A stretch of DNA of 64,000 bases from Sinotaia quadrata (GCA_028829895.1 JALGAQ010000010.1:121001-185000), one strand, 5' to 3'; numbered from the stretch's first letter, positions 22,745 to 34,060 are shown. Program-made: numbers and translations. Notes: generated by a model from the sequence alone, not told the origin.

Positions 22745-23187
22745 TTTTAAAATCGCTAGTTATCACGAGTATGGATAAAGTGACTTAGAATATTCGCGGG
22801 ATTTTGACCTCTGTCGGTCACAAGTGGTGCAATGGTGTGCGTATGAACACCAGCCACCACGTGATTAGGATTATTACAAACACGAGTAAAAGAAATCCTA
22901 ATCGGAAATTTGCAAAGTTAGCAAAATTAGCAAAACAACAGTTGCTAATGTAGCGTACAAAATATCGATCTATGTACGTCTAAACACGAGTCGGTACGCG
23001 TTAACGATAATAGCGTAAAGATTATAAAACTTATTTCAACACAATAATAAGTCTTATCAAAATCCAGTTCACCTAAGTCTCAATAGCAAAGCCCTAACAT
23101 GCAATAAACAATGCATAATGGTGATGAGACAGAAAAGCAGGAAAGAGATGACACTTTCTTACAACAACACAATTTACCTTGTCAGAT
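22745..23187 (-). other. 5' untranslated leader of the element
   Basis: About 440 bp between the primer-binding site and the Gag-Pol ATG. It would hold packaging or dimerisation signals in this kind of element, but I can identify none. A plus-strand open frame at 23111-23356 runs into the LTR and is antisense. Confidence 0.7.
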
Positions 23188-23205
23188 CACGGTCAGTGGT
23201 CACCA
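23188..23205 (-). other. Primer-binding site (tRNA not identified)
   Basis: Two bases inside the 5' LTR the minus strand reads TGGTGACCACTGACCGTG. TGG complements a tRNA 3' CCA, so the expected primer tRNA would end GTGGTCACCA. I could not match this to a specific tRNA from memory. Confidence 0.75.
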
Positions 23206-23207
23206 GA

Positions 23208-24934
23208 TGTCACAAAACGGGCGGGCTCGTTACAAGCCGACCCGAGCTGAAGTTAGAGATGCAAGGGGTGAAGTCTATTTTTGGCCTGCTCCGGTGCACC
23301 TCCAAAAAAAGCCCGTGACGTGTGCCAGTACTACGTCGTGTCAGATTGTTACATAGACACACATGACATACTCCATTGATGTTTGGGTGGGGCCCACTTT
23401 ATTAGTGTCATGCCAAGGAACGTTTTATTGGCGGTGTGTGTTGTGAGTGTGTATCATAAATGTGAATAAATGGACGAACAGACGAACGGTGCAAAACAAT
23501 AGTACAAATTCTTTCGTCCCTCTCAAAAACTATGAATAACAAGAGAGTTGAAAGATGTTTAAATCAGGTTATTTATTTCCCGATTTAAAAGGGGCACTAC
23601 TCTTTCGCACAGTGATTAATCATTCATTCAACTTTCCAATGTCATGCACTCTTTGGGGAATAAGGGGAGATGAAAATGATGAAATTCAAAATATAAAATA
23701 AAAATTAATTACACAATTCTTATGCGGCAAATGGGGCCGCTTTAACAATAGTTGACATGTAAAATAAGCATTACTTTTAACATTAGAGTTCTTATTTTGC
23801 AAACGATATAATAGTGTTCATTTTCTTAAGAGTCCTAGACTTAAGTATGTGCGCGTTAGCCGTGCTAATGATTACTCACTATTAATGTCAGAGTTCCAAG
23901 GAGATGACGTAAGCTCACACGTCACTTATAAGCGGCACTTCAAAGTGAAGACGGGACGCAATTGAGGCGTCGCATTACAGGTGAAGATTCTGCAGAATCT
24001 AGGCACCACTTTCAGATTATCACTAGGGAGAAATCTGAAATTTAGCTGACTGTTGTCAGCCTCGATAATTATCGTTGCTTGTCGTGGAAACGGACACGTC
24101 AACGACGTTTAGCATTATCGGATGGAGTCGTCCAGTGGGATGTGTCGTCGCATTACATTGAGTGTAGAAATCCGGATTGTCTGTAAGAAAATCTCGGTGC
24201 TAGCCTCTCAATTAGCGGGATAGACTGCCAAAACGAACTCAGACAGGGGGAAGAACAAGTTGGTCCCTCGTGTCGTTGACTGCATACAACCAGCGTCGCA
24301 TGCATCGGGTTGTTCTTGACAGCGAACTTTCCACTTTGCCAAAAGTTATACTGAGTAATTTTGCCTCGTCACTCAATATATGGCATCAGACGGATGGAAA
24401 ACGGATGGAAAGAGATTATTGCAGCTTTCCTTTATGAAATCTCTGTACATGAGATAATTCATACGTGAAGTTAGACTGGCTTCAGACGAATCGACGTTTT
24501 CAACATTGGGAGTAAAAGTCTTCATTTTGCCTCTTATATAGCCTTACTGAAGGTCTCCAAAACTTCCAGAAGCTATGTCCTGTGACATGATTTTTGCCTT
24601 GGATATATAGTGGTAAACGTGATGCACGCTTTTCTGTGGTCAATGCTAATGCGCACTGGCCATTTCACTCGTCAACAACATGTGACGGTATTGCGCAGTT
24701 GTCCCAATTTATTTAATATACATATTCTTCATAAACTAATATATATATTCAATATGATAATTAACACACACTGCGTCACGAACGTCTGTCTACTAAAGAG
24801 ATCTTAGGTGACCGTTACTGGAATTTACATGCTACATACGAAAAATAACAAAACTCGGATTACTTCAATTAGTTTTGTTAGCGGTTTTTTTAAATGAAAT
24901 AAAATATAATTTCGGTCCCTCATTTCCTGTGACA
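23208..24934 (-). repeat. 5' LTR of the Gmr1-like element (1727 bp)
   Basis: Promoter-side LTR. It begins, on the minus strand, TGTCACAGGAAATGAGG and ends TTTTGTGACA. It is unusually long for a Ty3/gypsy LTR. By position it contains U3, a long R and a short U5, inferred from the TATA box at 24534 and the poly(A) signals at 23398-23429 (the equivalents of those at 16556-16587). Confidence 0.97.
24534..24540 (-). promoter_or_regulatory. TATA box of the 5' LTR
   Basis: Minus strand GGCTATATAAGAGGC is a strong TATA-box match about 400 bp into the LTR. Transcription would start near 24505-24510 and run toward lower coordinates. The duplicate lies at 17692-17698 in the 3' LTR. Confidence 0.65.
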
Positions 24935-24939
24935 GTTAT
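24935..24939. other. Target-site duplication (GTTAT), right
   Basis: Direct repeat of 16361-16365 flanking the right LTR. Confidence 0.9.
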
Positions 24940-25420
24940 GATGGTGTAAAAATAGAGTAAGAAAGTAGACAAGCAGACAGCTATTCGAGCGTAGAGATAG
25001 AGAAAGTAGACAAGAGGACAGTTAATTGGGCGTAGAAATAGATGAAGGAAGTAGACAGTTACTTTTGTTGGCGTAAAAATAGAGGAAGAAATTAGATAAG
25101 AGGACTATTATGTGGGCGTAAAAATAGAAAAAGACAGTAGACAAAAGGACAGTTATGTGGGCGTAAAAATAGAGAAAGATAGTAGACAAAAGGACAGTTA
25201 TATGGGCGTAAAATAGAGGAATAAAATAGTCAAGAGGACAGTTATGTTGTGTGCGTAAAAACAGAGGAAGAAAGTAGACAAGAGGACAGTTGTGTGGGCG
25301 TAAAAATAGAGGAAGAAAGTAGACAAGAGGAGGTAAAAGTAGAGGAAGGTAGTAGAAAGTGGATAGTTAGCTATGTGGGCGTAAAAAAAAAGAGGAAAAA
25401 TATACACGAGTCAGAGAGAC
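24940..25420. repeat. ~45-bp minisatellite, right half
   Basis: Continuation of the 15955-16365 array (units such as GTGGGCGTAAAAATAGAGGA and AAGTAGACAAGAGGACAGTT), about ten degenerate copies, fading out in a purine-rich stretch. Confidence 0.92.
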
Positions 25421-25937
25421 AGACCGGTGGTTGGGTGGGTGGATAGTCGGACGAATTCCTAGTGCTGAGTGTATACCTGTGTTTTGATGACACCTGCATA
25501 TCAACAGATCCCTCTGTACGCTGAACATCGCATAAGACTCTAGAATCTAGGTTGTTTGTATTCTATAAATAGAATTGTTAAATACAATTTAACTGTCTGT
25601 GCAGTACAAATACAGGCAATCGACCGTCACATTAAGCACAAACCGCGTCAAACAGAAAAAATAGTGTGGCATTGGTTATCAATCTCTGCACAGCTGTGTT
25701 CCATTAGTGCTTTCATTCTGATCTGATAAAACGTTTTCTCTCCTCTCTTTCCTTCATTTTGTTGTTTGTGTATGCTTTATTATGTCTGTGTATGATGTAT
25801 TGTTATGCTTGTGTATGTTTTCTTTGAGCAGAAGCACAGTGTCTTGCCTGTGGTTGGTTTCTGTCATATGACGTCATTATAACATAGAAATATATCGCCA
25901 AAGAGCTGCTGTAGTCTTTTTTTTTTTTTTTTTTGAT
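25421..25937. other. Non-coding spacer
   Basis: Ends with a T homopolymer (25918-25934) next to the following array; no gene seen. Confidence 0.5.
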
Positions 25938-26190
25938 AAGTAGACCCAATTCAGCCAAATGCTCCACTAGTCCTTTCTTGACAAGTAGACCCAATTCAGC
26001 CAAATGCTCCACAAGTCCTTTCTTGGTAAGTAGACCCAATTCAGCCAAATGCTCCACAAGTCCTTTCTTGGTAAGTAGACCCAATTCAGCCAAATGCTCC
26101 ACAAGTCCTTTCTTGGTAAGTAGACCCAATTCAGCCAAATGCTCCACTAGTCCTTTCTTGGTAAGTAGACCCAATTCAGCCGAACGCAGA
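25938..26190. repeat. 45-bp minisatellite, about 5.6 copies
   Basis: Units start AAGTAGACCCAATTCAGCC at 25938, 25983, 26028, 26073, 26118 and 26163. 45 bp equals 15 codons, so frames stay open on both strands (88 and 130 codons) and read identical 15-residue peptides. This is expected of such a repeat and is not evidence for a gene. Confidence 0.96.
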
Positions 26191-26686
26191 TACACTTAAC
26201 ATTTCAACAGTTCCGGGTTTAGAAAGGCAAAAGGATTTTCGTTATCTCTAGGCTTCAAGCGATTTGCTGACGATTTGTACAAGAAAACAACTGCGTGGTG
26301 ACTTTAAAGAAAAAATAATAATAAATACTTTTTTATGACATACGCTTCTAATATGTACAAATCCGAGTTGGCACTCGAAAGATCAGACCCCCACTAAGCG
26401 AAATCTCTCAGTCTTCGGCACGACTTTATTCGACACCTGCAAAGAATCGGCCATGTCAGCTTAAGCAAGTGTCTTTTGTCTGCGAAGAGACTATTTTTAA
26501 AACTGACACTTAATTGTCATCTTTTAATTAGCTACGTATCACCTCCCCCCACCCGCTCCCACGCGTAGTCGGTGGTAGAAAGTCGGGCTAAAATTCACTA
26601 AGTGTTTTATCTTTGACGTTGATTTGGCGATAATTAGATCGTATGTTGTGCGATGTCGGCTGCACTCCCTCAGAGAACAGGTACAG
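26191..26686. other. Non-coding spacer
   Basis: No supported feature. Confidence 0.5.
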
Positions 26687-26870
26687 CACCATTGTGGTCT
26701 AGTGTTACATTTAATTCATAGTTTCTTTTACCGCACCACTGTGGTCTGGTGGTACATTTGATTCATACTTTCTTTTACCGCACCACTGTGGTCTGGTGGT
26801 ACATTTGATTCATACTTTCTTTTACCGCACCACTGTGGTCTGGTGGTACATTTGATTCATACTTTCAACT
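26687..26870. repeat. 47-bp minisatellite, about 3.9 copies
   Basis: CACCACTGTGGTCTGGTGGT marks units at 26687, 26734, 26781 and 26828; the first copy carries variants. The unit contains CACCACTGTGGT, a near-palindrome that could form a small hairpin. Confidence 0.94.
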
Positions 26871-27023
26871 TGGTGTGGTTATTGCCATGCTGATTATTTT
26901 TTAAACAGGTGTCATTTTGCATTTGTTTGTTTACACAATAAATAAAAAGTGCTATGTTGTGATGTTATGTAAAGAAAGAACGAAGAGAAAGCACGCGTGT
27001 GAGTGTTTTTGTGTGTTTGTGTC

Positions 27024-27028
<5 letters not shown>

Positions 27029-27087
<59 letters not shown>
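27029..27087. repeat. GA microsatellite
   Basis: About 29 GA units followed by GAAA repeats. Confidence 0.97.
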
Positions 27088-27091
<4 letters not shown>

Positions 27092-27319
27092 AAGAAAGAA
27101 AGAATAGGAAAGAAACTAGAAGAAACATTTATTACAAAAGAAAAGTTTCTCTTGAAAGATTGTAGGAAAAAATGTCACATGAATAAAAGTCACAGCAAAA
27201 CAAATCACAGGAAAAAGTCATAAGGATAAAAGTTACAAGAAAAAAAAGTCACAGTAAATAAAGTTACATTATACGTCAAATATAATGTCGTAAGTGTCAG
27301 TGTGTATGTGTATTGCTAT

Positions 27320-27960
27320 TTATTAACTGTAAGTGAAGCAGGAAATGGCACGAAGGTTAACTGCTCGCTCAAGATGTGCGTGGTTCAAATCCCGTTCGGG
27401 GTGAAAAAAGCTACAAGTGAATGCCCGCATGCGCATGTTTGTGTCTTTGGTGTGAGCGAGCATATAATATAAATTGCATTCTAATTCATACATTTAGCTC
27501 TGTTTTAATTAATTTTAATTGTAAGTCCATATGCAATTTTATTTTAGACTGAATAACAGTAAATGGAAGTAAGCGACGGCTCACTAGGATTGTGGTTCGA
27601 TTCTCGTTCGGGGTTGTGTGTGTATGTGTGTGTGTGTGTGTTATTTGTATATCGTATACATATTATTATTCACATTATAATTCACACATTTAATATATGA
27701 TTTATTCATACTTATTTATGTTGTTATGCTTGTGTCCATAAACACGTACATTATAGATTGAAAAACAGTAAATGAAGTAAGTGACTGTATAGAGATTAAC
27801 CTCTCGCCCAAGAGGATCGTGGTGTGATTCTCGCTCGGAGTAAAAGATTTTTTTAGTTTGTTTGTGAGTGTGTGTGCGTGTGCATGTGTGTGTGTATGTG
27901 TGTGTGTGTGTGATTGTGATTTAAAAGAATCTGCCTCTGATCTCTCCGAAACAATTCATA
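27320..27960 (+). repeat. Three tandem, diverged tRNA-like (SINE-like) units of ~210-230 bp
   Basis: Unit 1 has an A-box-like TGGCACGAAGG at 27346 and a B-box GGTTCAAATCC at 27382. Unit 2 repeats the block with GGTTCGATTC at 27594. Unit 3 repeats it with GGTGTGATTC at 27821. Flanking words (CAGTAAATG-AAGTAAG, CTCG-CAAGA, GTTCGGGGT) recur with each. After each block comes a TG-rich and AT-rich tail. This fits tandemly duplicated tRNA-derived SINE heads; unit 1 is best preserved. No intact cloverleaf is evident, so these are not called tRNA genes. Confidence 0.6.
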
Positions 27961-28128
27961 CAGTAAATAAGATTTAAACTCTTGCTACGAGTGACCCTTT
28001 CCAAAATCAGTATAATTCAAAGGAACGCCAAAGAACTGCGCTAAATTAATTTTATTTCAAAGGAAAGCAAAGCGCATTGCTTTTGCGGTCAATTACAATA
28101 ACAGTTGCAGACCAGCAGAGTTGTATCT

Positions 28129-28800
28129 GTGACTCTAACGCCACCCTAGTTAATGGTTATGATTATTATTATTATTATTTAATTCTCATTAACTAATTAC
28201 AAGTTATGAGAATCTTCATTTATTAATAATTTTACTAACTTTCAATTCGTTTCTCTCACGTGGCAGAAATGCGGGCGCTGTAAATGTTTTTTCTCTTCCA
28301 CAACATTAAAGACAAACATTTACCCTCATACAATATTTCCGTAGGTGGAAATTTCTTACCAAGGGAGAAAATAAATCCATCCTTTAATCTCTATTTAGCG
28401 AGCCTTCATCCATCCACTATCTCTCCAACATATAGTTATTAATATTTGTAAGGTCAATAAATTTAACGGTAAGTTATTAAATCAACAATAAAAATATATA
28501 TATATATATGCAATGAATGCAATGAAAAGATTCCTTGACATTAATATTTCCGTGAAAACGTTGGAATAATTTCAAAGTGTAATCAGTCTTATATCCTAAC
28601 ACATAATTCAGGAGATTGGTGTCAATATAAACAACAGGATAGTTCTTATCAGAGAACAGAAATGGAGCGAATAGTGATTATAGCGATAAGTAACCTTGTC
28701 TAGATGTTTGCAGCAATAGTCTTTCACCTGCTTTTGTAACAAGTCACAACTTCATTGTCACTATAGAAATATCAGTTCCAGGTGCTTCACTTGTAGAAAA
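28129..28800 (+). repeat. Unclassified dispersed repeat, copy 2 (truncated)
   Basis: Starts with GACTCTAACGCCACCCTAGT next to an ATT run and follows copy 1 (14220-15458) in the same orientation through GGCAGAAATG, CTTCCACAAC and TAGCGAGCC landmarks for about 670 bp. It then loses similarity, so the other end is missing or diverged. Confidence 0.8.
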
Positions 28801-28969
28801 GGTAGACATTTTTAGTTACAACATTGCAACTCAATAAACAATGTTTGTAGTAGTTCTCAGTGCACAAAAATCTCAAAGATTTCTGCGTGCGTGTGTTGTG
28901 TGAATTGGTAATTTAGGTTTGTTATGAGTTAGTATGTTTAGGTTAGTGGATAGTATGTTTGGGATAGGG

Positions 28970-29125
28970 TGCATAAGTTGGTGTGGGAGAAGTTTTGACA
29001 TTGTCATTTGGTGAGGAGAAGTTTTGACATTGTCATTTGGTGTGGGAGATGTTTTGACATTGTCATTTGGTGAGAAGTTTTGACATTGTCAGTTGGTGTG
29101 GGAGATGTTTTGACATAGTACATTA
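28970..29125. repeat. ~30-bp minisatellite, five copies
   Basis: GTTTTGACATTGTCATTTGG with GTGTGGGAGA spacers of slightly variable length. Confidence 0.92.
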
Positions 29126-29653
29126 AGTGTGGGTGTGTATCTATGAAGAAAGAGAGAGAATAAATTAGGTATGAGATGGAGCAAAGAATATTTCAAGTGT
29201 GTAAGAGAGAGAGAGAGTATGTGTGTACGTGTTTGAGAATGTGTGTGCTTGTAAAATTGAGAAAAAGGAAAAGTATGCAGTATGAAAGTGATAGAACAAT
29301 AGCAAGAGTGTTTGAGATGTGCAGATTGGCGTAAATGGATGGGAGGGTGGGGAAGAGAGAGAGACAGACAGACAGAGAGGAAGAGAGAGAAAATAAACCC
29401 AACTGATTACGCTTTACCCAAACTTCAAAGCATGTATCTCTTAGAACAAACATTAATCAATTAAGGGAATAAAGGCGAGATCGGGGATGTTCATTGATTT
29501 AGTTCGCGTGTTCATCACGGTGGTCGTAGAACAGAACTGGCATATATATATATACACGCGCATCAACCCATATGTACTTTAAATACAAAATAATCTTTTT
29601 AGTCATAGTATCACACACACACATATTCCAGAGTCATGTTTGTAGTCACAGCA

Positions 29654-29655
<2 letters not shown>
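29126..29655. other. Purine-rich non-coding DNA
   Basis: Short GAGA and TG stretches, no gene seen. Confidence 0.5.
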
Positions 29656-29736
<81 letters not shown>

Positions 29737-29752
29737 ACACACACACACACAC
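29656..29752. repeat. CA microsatellite
   Basis: About 48 CA units with one interruption near 29734. Confidence 0.97.
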
Positions 29753-30849
29753 ATATATAATATGCCTGCTCCCAACCCCAGTCTCGCTACTCCTTCTAGA
29801 GATATTCCCTTTTTTAGGCTTTGAAATGAAGAACAGTGAATATGGATTGGTTAATATTTTTGTAACTAAATTCTTAAGTTGAATTTTGCCTCTTTTGTAC
29901 TTAGAAAATTGTAAATTGAGAAAACTGTAGTGTTTAAGTTTTTGTTCTGGGATACTCATAGTTGAAATTTCGTAACTAGAATTAGTCAGTTGAGATTTTA
30001 TATTTAGAAGATGCTTTAATTGCACTTTTGCACTAAGAATTTTTTGTGTGCTAAATTTTCCATATTAAGAAGATTTTTAAAATTTAAATTTCTGTGGGGA
30101 CAAATATTCCTTAGTTGAATATTTGTACTGTCATACTCGGGATTCTTCATTTGCAGAAGTTTCTTAATTATATTCTCTTTAATCACTTTAGGAAATTTTT
30201 TGTTTGTATTTTACATGTTCTCCGCGTCTGAACAATGACTTGCTCAAGAGAGTTCACAGGTACAAAATGTTCATGAATACATCTGAGAGAGAGAATGGAG
30301 ATAGAGATCTAATCAATTATCTACAGGGAAAGATTTGCTCTTTTGACTTAGTCTCTCATCAGCACTTCAAAAGCTTTACTTCTTCCAGTTCAATTCTATG
30401 GAATTCCAGCATCACATCATGACACTTCATACTTTTTCAATATCTTGTATCTTCATTTCTGCTGCCTGCATCTTCACTAGAGCTACTATTGTGTATATGC
30501 ATGTCAAGGCCATGGCAGAATAGTGACACGTCATTCACTGCACTGCAGGGGTATGTGCTGTCGACTTGCAAAGGGAAAAAACTCTGTCATCACCATTGAC
30601 ATTGCACCAGGTGACAGACTTCTAATTTAATAACCCTGTCAAAAATGTCTGTTATGTGAACTTCGTTACTCTATGTTGTACCTATACAAATTAGTAATTT
30701 TTTTTTTGGTAAAAAAAACCCAGATAAAATTCTAAAGTGAATATTAGTACTCCACAAGAAGAAAAGACTTTGGAGTTAGCAGAATCAACAACATTTGAAT
30801 TATAAACATTTCTTAAGGATCAAACGAATGGTCAGCAACAATATCTCCT
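29753..30849. other. AT-rich non-coding DNA
   Basis: Contains several loosely similar blocks of the type TTTAGTTGAATTTTTGTACT (29860-30160) suggesting an ancient eroded repeat; no gene signal. Confidence 0.4.
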
Positions 30850-31125
30850 ACTTCTGTGACAATACATGTGTGTCTTACAAAGAACTCAACTACTCCTACA
30901 AGTGACAATACACTTGTGTCTTACAAAGAACACAACTACTCCTACAAATGACAATACACTTGTGTCTTACAAAGAACTCTTCTACTCCTACAAGTGATAA
31001 TACATTTGTGTCTTACAAAGAACTCTTCTACTCCTACAAATGACAATACACTTGTGTCTTACAAAGAACTCTTCTACTCCTACAAGTGACAATACACTTG
31101 TGTCTTACAAAGAACTCTTCACTAC
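30850..31125. repeat. 46-bp minisatellite, about six copies
   Basis: GACAATACACTTGTGTCTTA and AAGAACTCTTCTACTCCTAC alternate in each unit; copies differ by a few bases. Confidence 0.95.
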
Positions 31126-31829
31126 AGGTCCTACTGGTCTATACAGCATATTTTTCTCATTATTCATTTAGTAGTTAACTTCTGTTGTAAGCACAGCACA
31201 GTTCTCACTTAGCATTGCCTTTGTGACCACCACGTGACTACATTTTAGTTAATCTCATAATCAGAATAAATTTTATCAAGTATCAATCATTTCCTGTTTA
31301 ACTATTTGTCATGTTAAATAGATTTTTGTTACTTGTTTACACTTCTGTTTATATATTTAAAACACAAAAAAAAACTGTTAACATGCATGCTTGGAGGGGG
31401 GTGCTTAAATTTTAATTATCTTTAAAATATCAGACAAACATTATATCTTGGGAAGGTACCTCCAAGCTGTGTGGAAGCCAGAACCCCTATTATTAACGAC
31501 TGGAGAATGGGTGCAGTAATTGGTATAGGGGTTTTGAACCTGTAACGCTCACAGATTAAAGTAGAAGATACATTTAAAAATGGCTAGTATCTCTGAGGCC
31601 TGGCTGAGTTTCTCTGTCTGAATTTATGAAGATATATAGGGGTGGGATTAAGTAGGTTAAGGAATTGTGAACGGTAATCTGTTAACCCGCCCATCACAGA
31701 TTCCATTGGCAGTTGTAATTCAAACAGAGCAGACCACTGGATACTGACTAGGGAACAGTGACACAGAAAATACCTACTCACATTCCCTTTTTTCCACCCC
31801 AAGCTTTGCATCTCTCCCTGGCAGAATGT
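31126..31829. other. Non-coding DNA
   Basis: No supported feature. Confidence 0.5.
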
Positions 31830-31885
31830 CAGCCTCTCCTTGTCAGCCTCTCCTTGTCAGCCTCTCCTTGTCAGCCTCTCCTTGC
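31830..31885. repeat. 14-bp minisatellite, four copies
   Basis: TGTCAGCCTCTCCT repeated almost perfectly. Confidence 0.92.
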
Positions 31886-32649
31886 AGCCTTCTTGGCAGC
31901 AACCGATTCACGTAGCTATTCAACCAGCCCCTGTGACTGTTCGACCAACACACCTGGTTGTTTAGTCAATCCAGAATGACTGTTTAACCAGCCCACGTGA
32001 CGGATAAGATAAGAAGCCTTAGTAGAAATCTGAACTAGCTCTATGACGACAAACTTACATCTATCGTTCTCCTGGCTTCATTAGTTTTCTTCTGTACAAT
32101 TGATTGTGTGCGTATAATATGGCATAGCACAGTCTACAGAAACAGTTTTTTATTTGTGGTCTCGTTAAATGATAGCTAATTTGCATACATTCTACTACCC
32201 AATATTTTGTGCACGAATTTCGGTCCTTGACTACCCAATCCATTGGGATGGGGTGGTTGTAGGGAGTGCTTCGGACTGAAGCCAATTCCGCGAAATCTTG
32301 TTGCCAATGAAACGGACGAAAGAGACGACTGCAATGATATTATTTTATAGTACATGTGTGTGTGGGTATGTGCATTTTATGTATGTGTTAGTGATGGGGG
32401 TGGATAAAGGGTATGTTGACATGGGTTCCCAGTGTATCTATCCTATGGAATTCCTCACTCCAACAATGTGACATATGATTATTCTATGTTGAGAATTAAG
32501 AACTGTGTGTCGTCATAATTGAGGACCAATTGCAATCACGGAAAGTTAGGGGAAAGGGAAGTAATTGTGTTGTTAGCTGTTTTCACAGTTACATAACAAA
32601 ATTTCAGTCTTTCCTCTTCCAAAATTAAAAAATAAGGTATGTGTTTATT

Positions 32650-32682
<33 letters not shown>

Positions 32683-33040
32683 AGGGCGGGGTTGGAGTGG
32701 GGTACTAAAGTCTAAAACTTAAAAGGTTGATAATCAAGAACCCTGTTAATTCAGTCACTTTCAATAGCGCATGAGCTTCTCATTCACGATCCCACAAACA
32801 TAAACGCGCACTCCACGTACACACTGATACACACGGTGTTGTTTTCAATGGGGAAACTTGCTCTGGGTTACAAAGAGTTATCTTTTCTTTACTAATAGGA
32901 AAAGCAGAAAATCGGAAGCGTTGGAAAAGTTTTATGCTGCGTTTAGGGGTGGGGAAAACAGGGAAACAACAACTGAAAAGCGCAGACGAACGACCAGTAA
33001 TGGTGCAAGACTTTACGGAAGCAAATTATAATGCACTAAC
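31886..33040. other. Non-coding DNA with a TG microsatellite
   Basis: The only feature is a run of about 14 TG units at 32656-32683. Confidence 0.5.
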
Positions 33041-33122
33041 ACTACTTCCGATTGTGCGGTAGGTGGCTTACGTCATAATACACCACATTACTTCCGATTG
33101 TGCGATAGGTGGCTTACGTCAG
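33041..33122. repeat. ~42-bp duplication, two copies
   Basis: ACTTCCGATTGTGCG followed by GGTAGGTGGCTTACGTCA appears twice with one base change. Confidence 0.88.
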
Positions 33123-33264
33123 GAGTCGTGGAACGCTGAGATAAACAGGACCCGCGCGGGTCGTGAAACTGTAAATCATTGTCTCAGGTTGTGTTGCAAT
33201 AGCTGCCACAACTGTTTCTGGGTAATTTCCGAGTGTCACTAGAAAAAGCCAAACATTAGGGGGC

Positions 33265-33720
33265 CTACTAATAAGACACATTATTATGTAAGTACAAACC
33301 AGACATCACGAAATAAGACACGTTATGTAAGAACAAGCCAGTCATTACATAATAAGACACATTATGTAAGAACAAGTTAGTCATTACGTAACAAACACAT
33401 TACATAAGAAAACAAATTACTTATCGAAAAGACAAACGTGACGAAGTAGCGACTTAATGCCAGAACAAACCAAACATTTCCTAAGGTCAAGAGAATAAAA
33501 GCCACACAGAACAGGTCAAGAATCTCCGTATCATGTCAGAAAAAGCCAGATTATGTCAGAACAAGCTATGTATTATGTAAGAATAAGTCACACAGAACAA
33601 GACAACACGCTCCATATCATGTCAGAAAGAGCCACGTTATGTAAGAACAAGCCACATGTTATATAAGAAAAAACATAACTGCAAGCCATATATTATGTAA
33701 GAATACTCCACATATGTAAG
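33265..33720. repeat. Degenerate ~38-bp repeat
   Basis: Recurring ACATTATGTAAGAACAAG and TCATTACGTAA pieces at about 38-bp spacing become less regular toward 33720, where the following array begins. Confidence 0.7.
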
Positions 33721-33724
33721 AACT

Positions 33725-34060
33725 GGATATGAAGTGCTTAGAGATCTCACTGGATATGGAGTGCAGAGAGATCTCACTGGATATGGAGTGCGGAGAGATC
33801 TCAGTGGATATGGAGTACTTAGAGATCTCACTGGATATGGAGTGCTTAAAGATCTCACTGGATATGGAGTGGAGAGATCTCACTGGATATGGAGTGCGGA
33901 GAGATCTCAGTGGATATGGAGTACTTAGAGATCTCACTGGATATGGAGTGCTTAGAGATCTCACTGGATATGGAGTGGTTACAAATCTCATCCGTGTTTA
34001 GATATCTCACTGAATATGAAGTGCTTGGTGATCTCAATGGATATGAAGTGCTTTAACTGT
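33725..34060. repeat. 27-bp minisatellite, about 12 copies
   Basis: The unit is GATCTCACTGGATATGGAGT plus GCTTAGA or GCGGAGA or GCAGAGA. Variants alternate in a small higher-order pattern. 27 bp equals 9 codons, which keeps frames open on both strands (60-110 codons). The right edge decays (34000-34110). Confidence 0.95.

Larger units (their letters stand above)
16366..24934 (-). mobile_element. Complete Gmr1-like Ty3/gypsy LTR retrotransposon
   Basis: An 8569-bp element transcribed on the minus strand: 5' LTR 23208-24934, primer-binding site, leader, one Gag-Pol ORF, polypurine tract, 3' LTR 16366-18092. The LTRs are the same length (1727 bp), begin TGTCACA and end TGTGACA (a perfect 7-bp inverted repeat with TG...CA ends), and differ at one base that I found by eye. 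A GTTAT target-site duplication flanks it. Pol order is protease-integrase-RT-RNase H with Ty3/gypsy-type RT and a GPY/F integrase module, the diagnostic arrangement of the Gmr1 group first described from deuterostomes. No envelope ORF is present. Intact ORF and near-identical LTRs imply a recent insertion; activity is an inference. Confidence 0.97.

Noticed and set aside
25803..26199. Repeat-peptide ORFs on both strands (130 and 88 codons)
   Set aside because: Explained by the 45-bp minisatellite; both strands being open shows it is a length effect.
27346..27400. A functional tRNA gene
   Set aside because: A/B-box-like words are present but I could not fold a credible acceptor stem and anticodon arm; diverged tandem copies fit a SINE-like repeat better.
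29572..30025. Poly Thr-His and Cys-Val ORFs over CA/TG tracts (also near 2132-3146, 44176-44655, 59943-60200 and 63582-63985)
   Set aside because: Dinucleotide repeats translated in any frame lack stops; no coding evidence.
33637..34037. Five overlapping repeat-peptide ORFs on both strands
   Set aside because: Produced by the 27-bp minisatellite.
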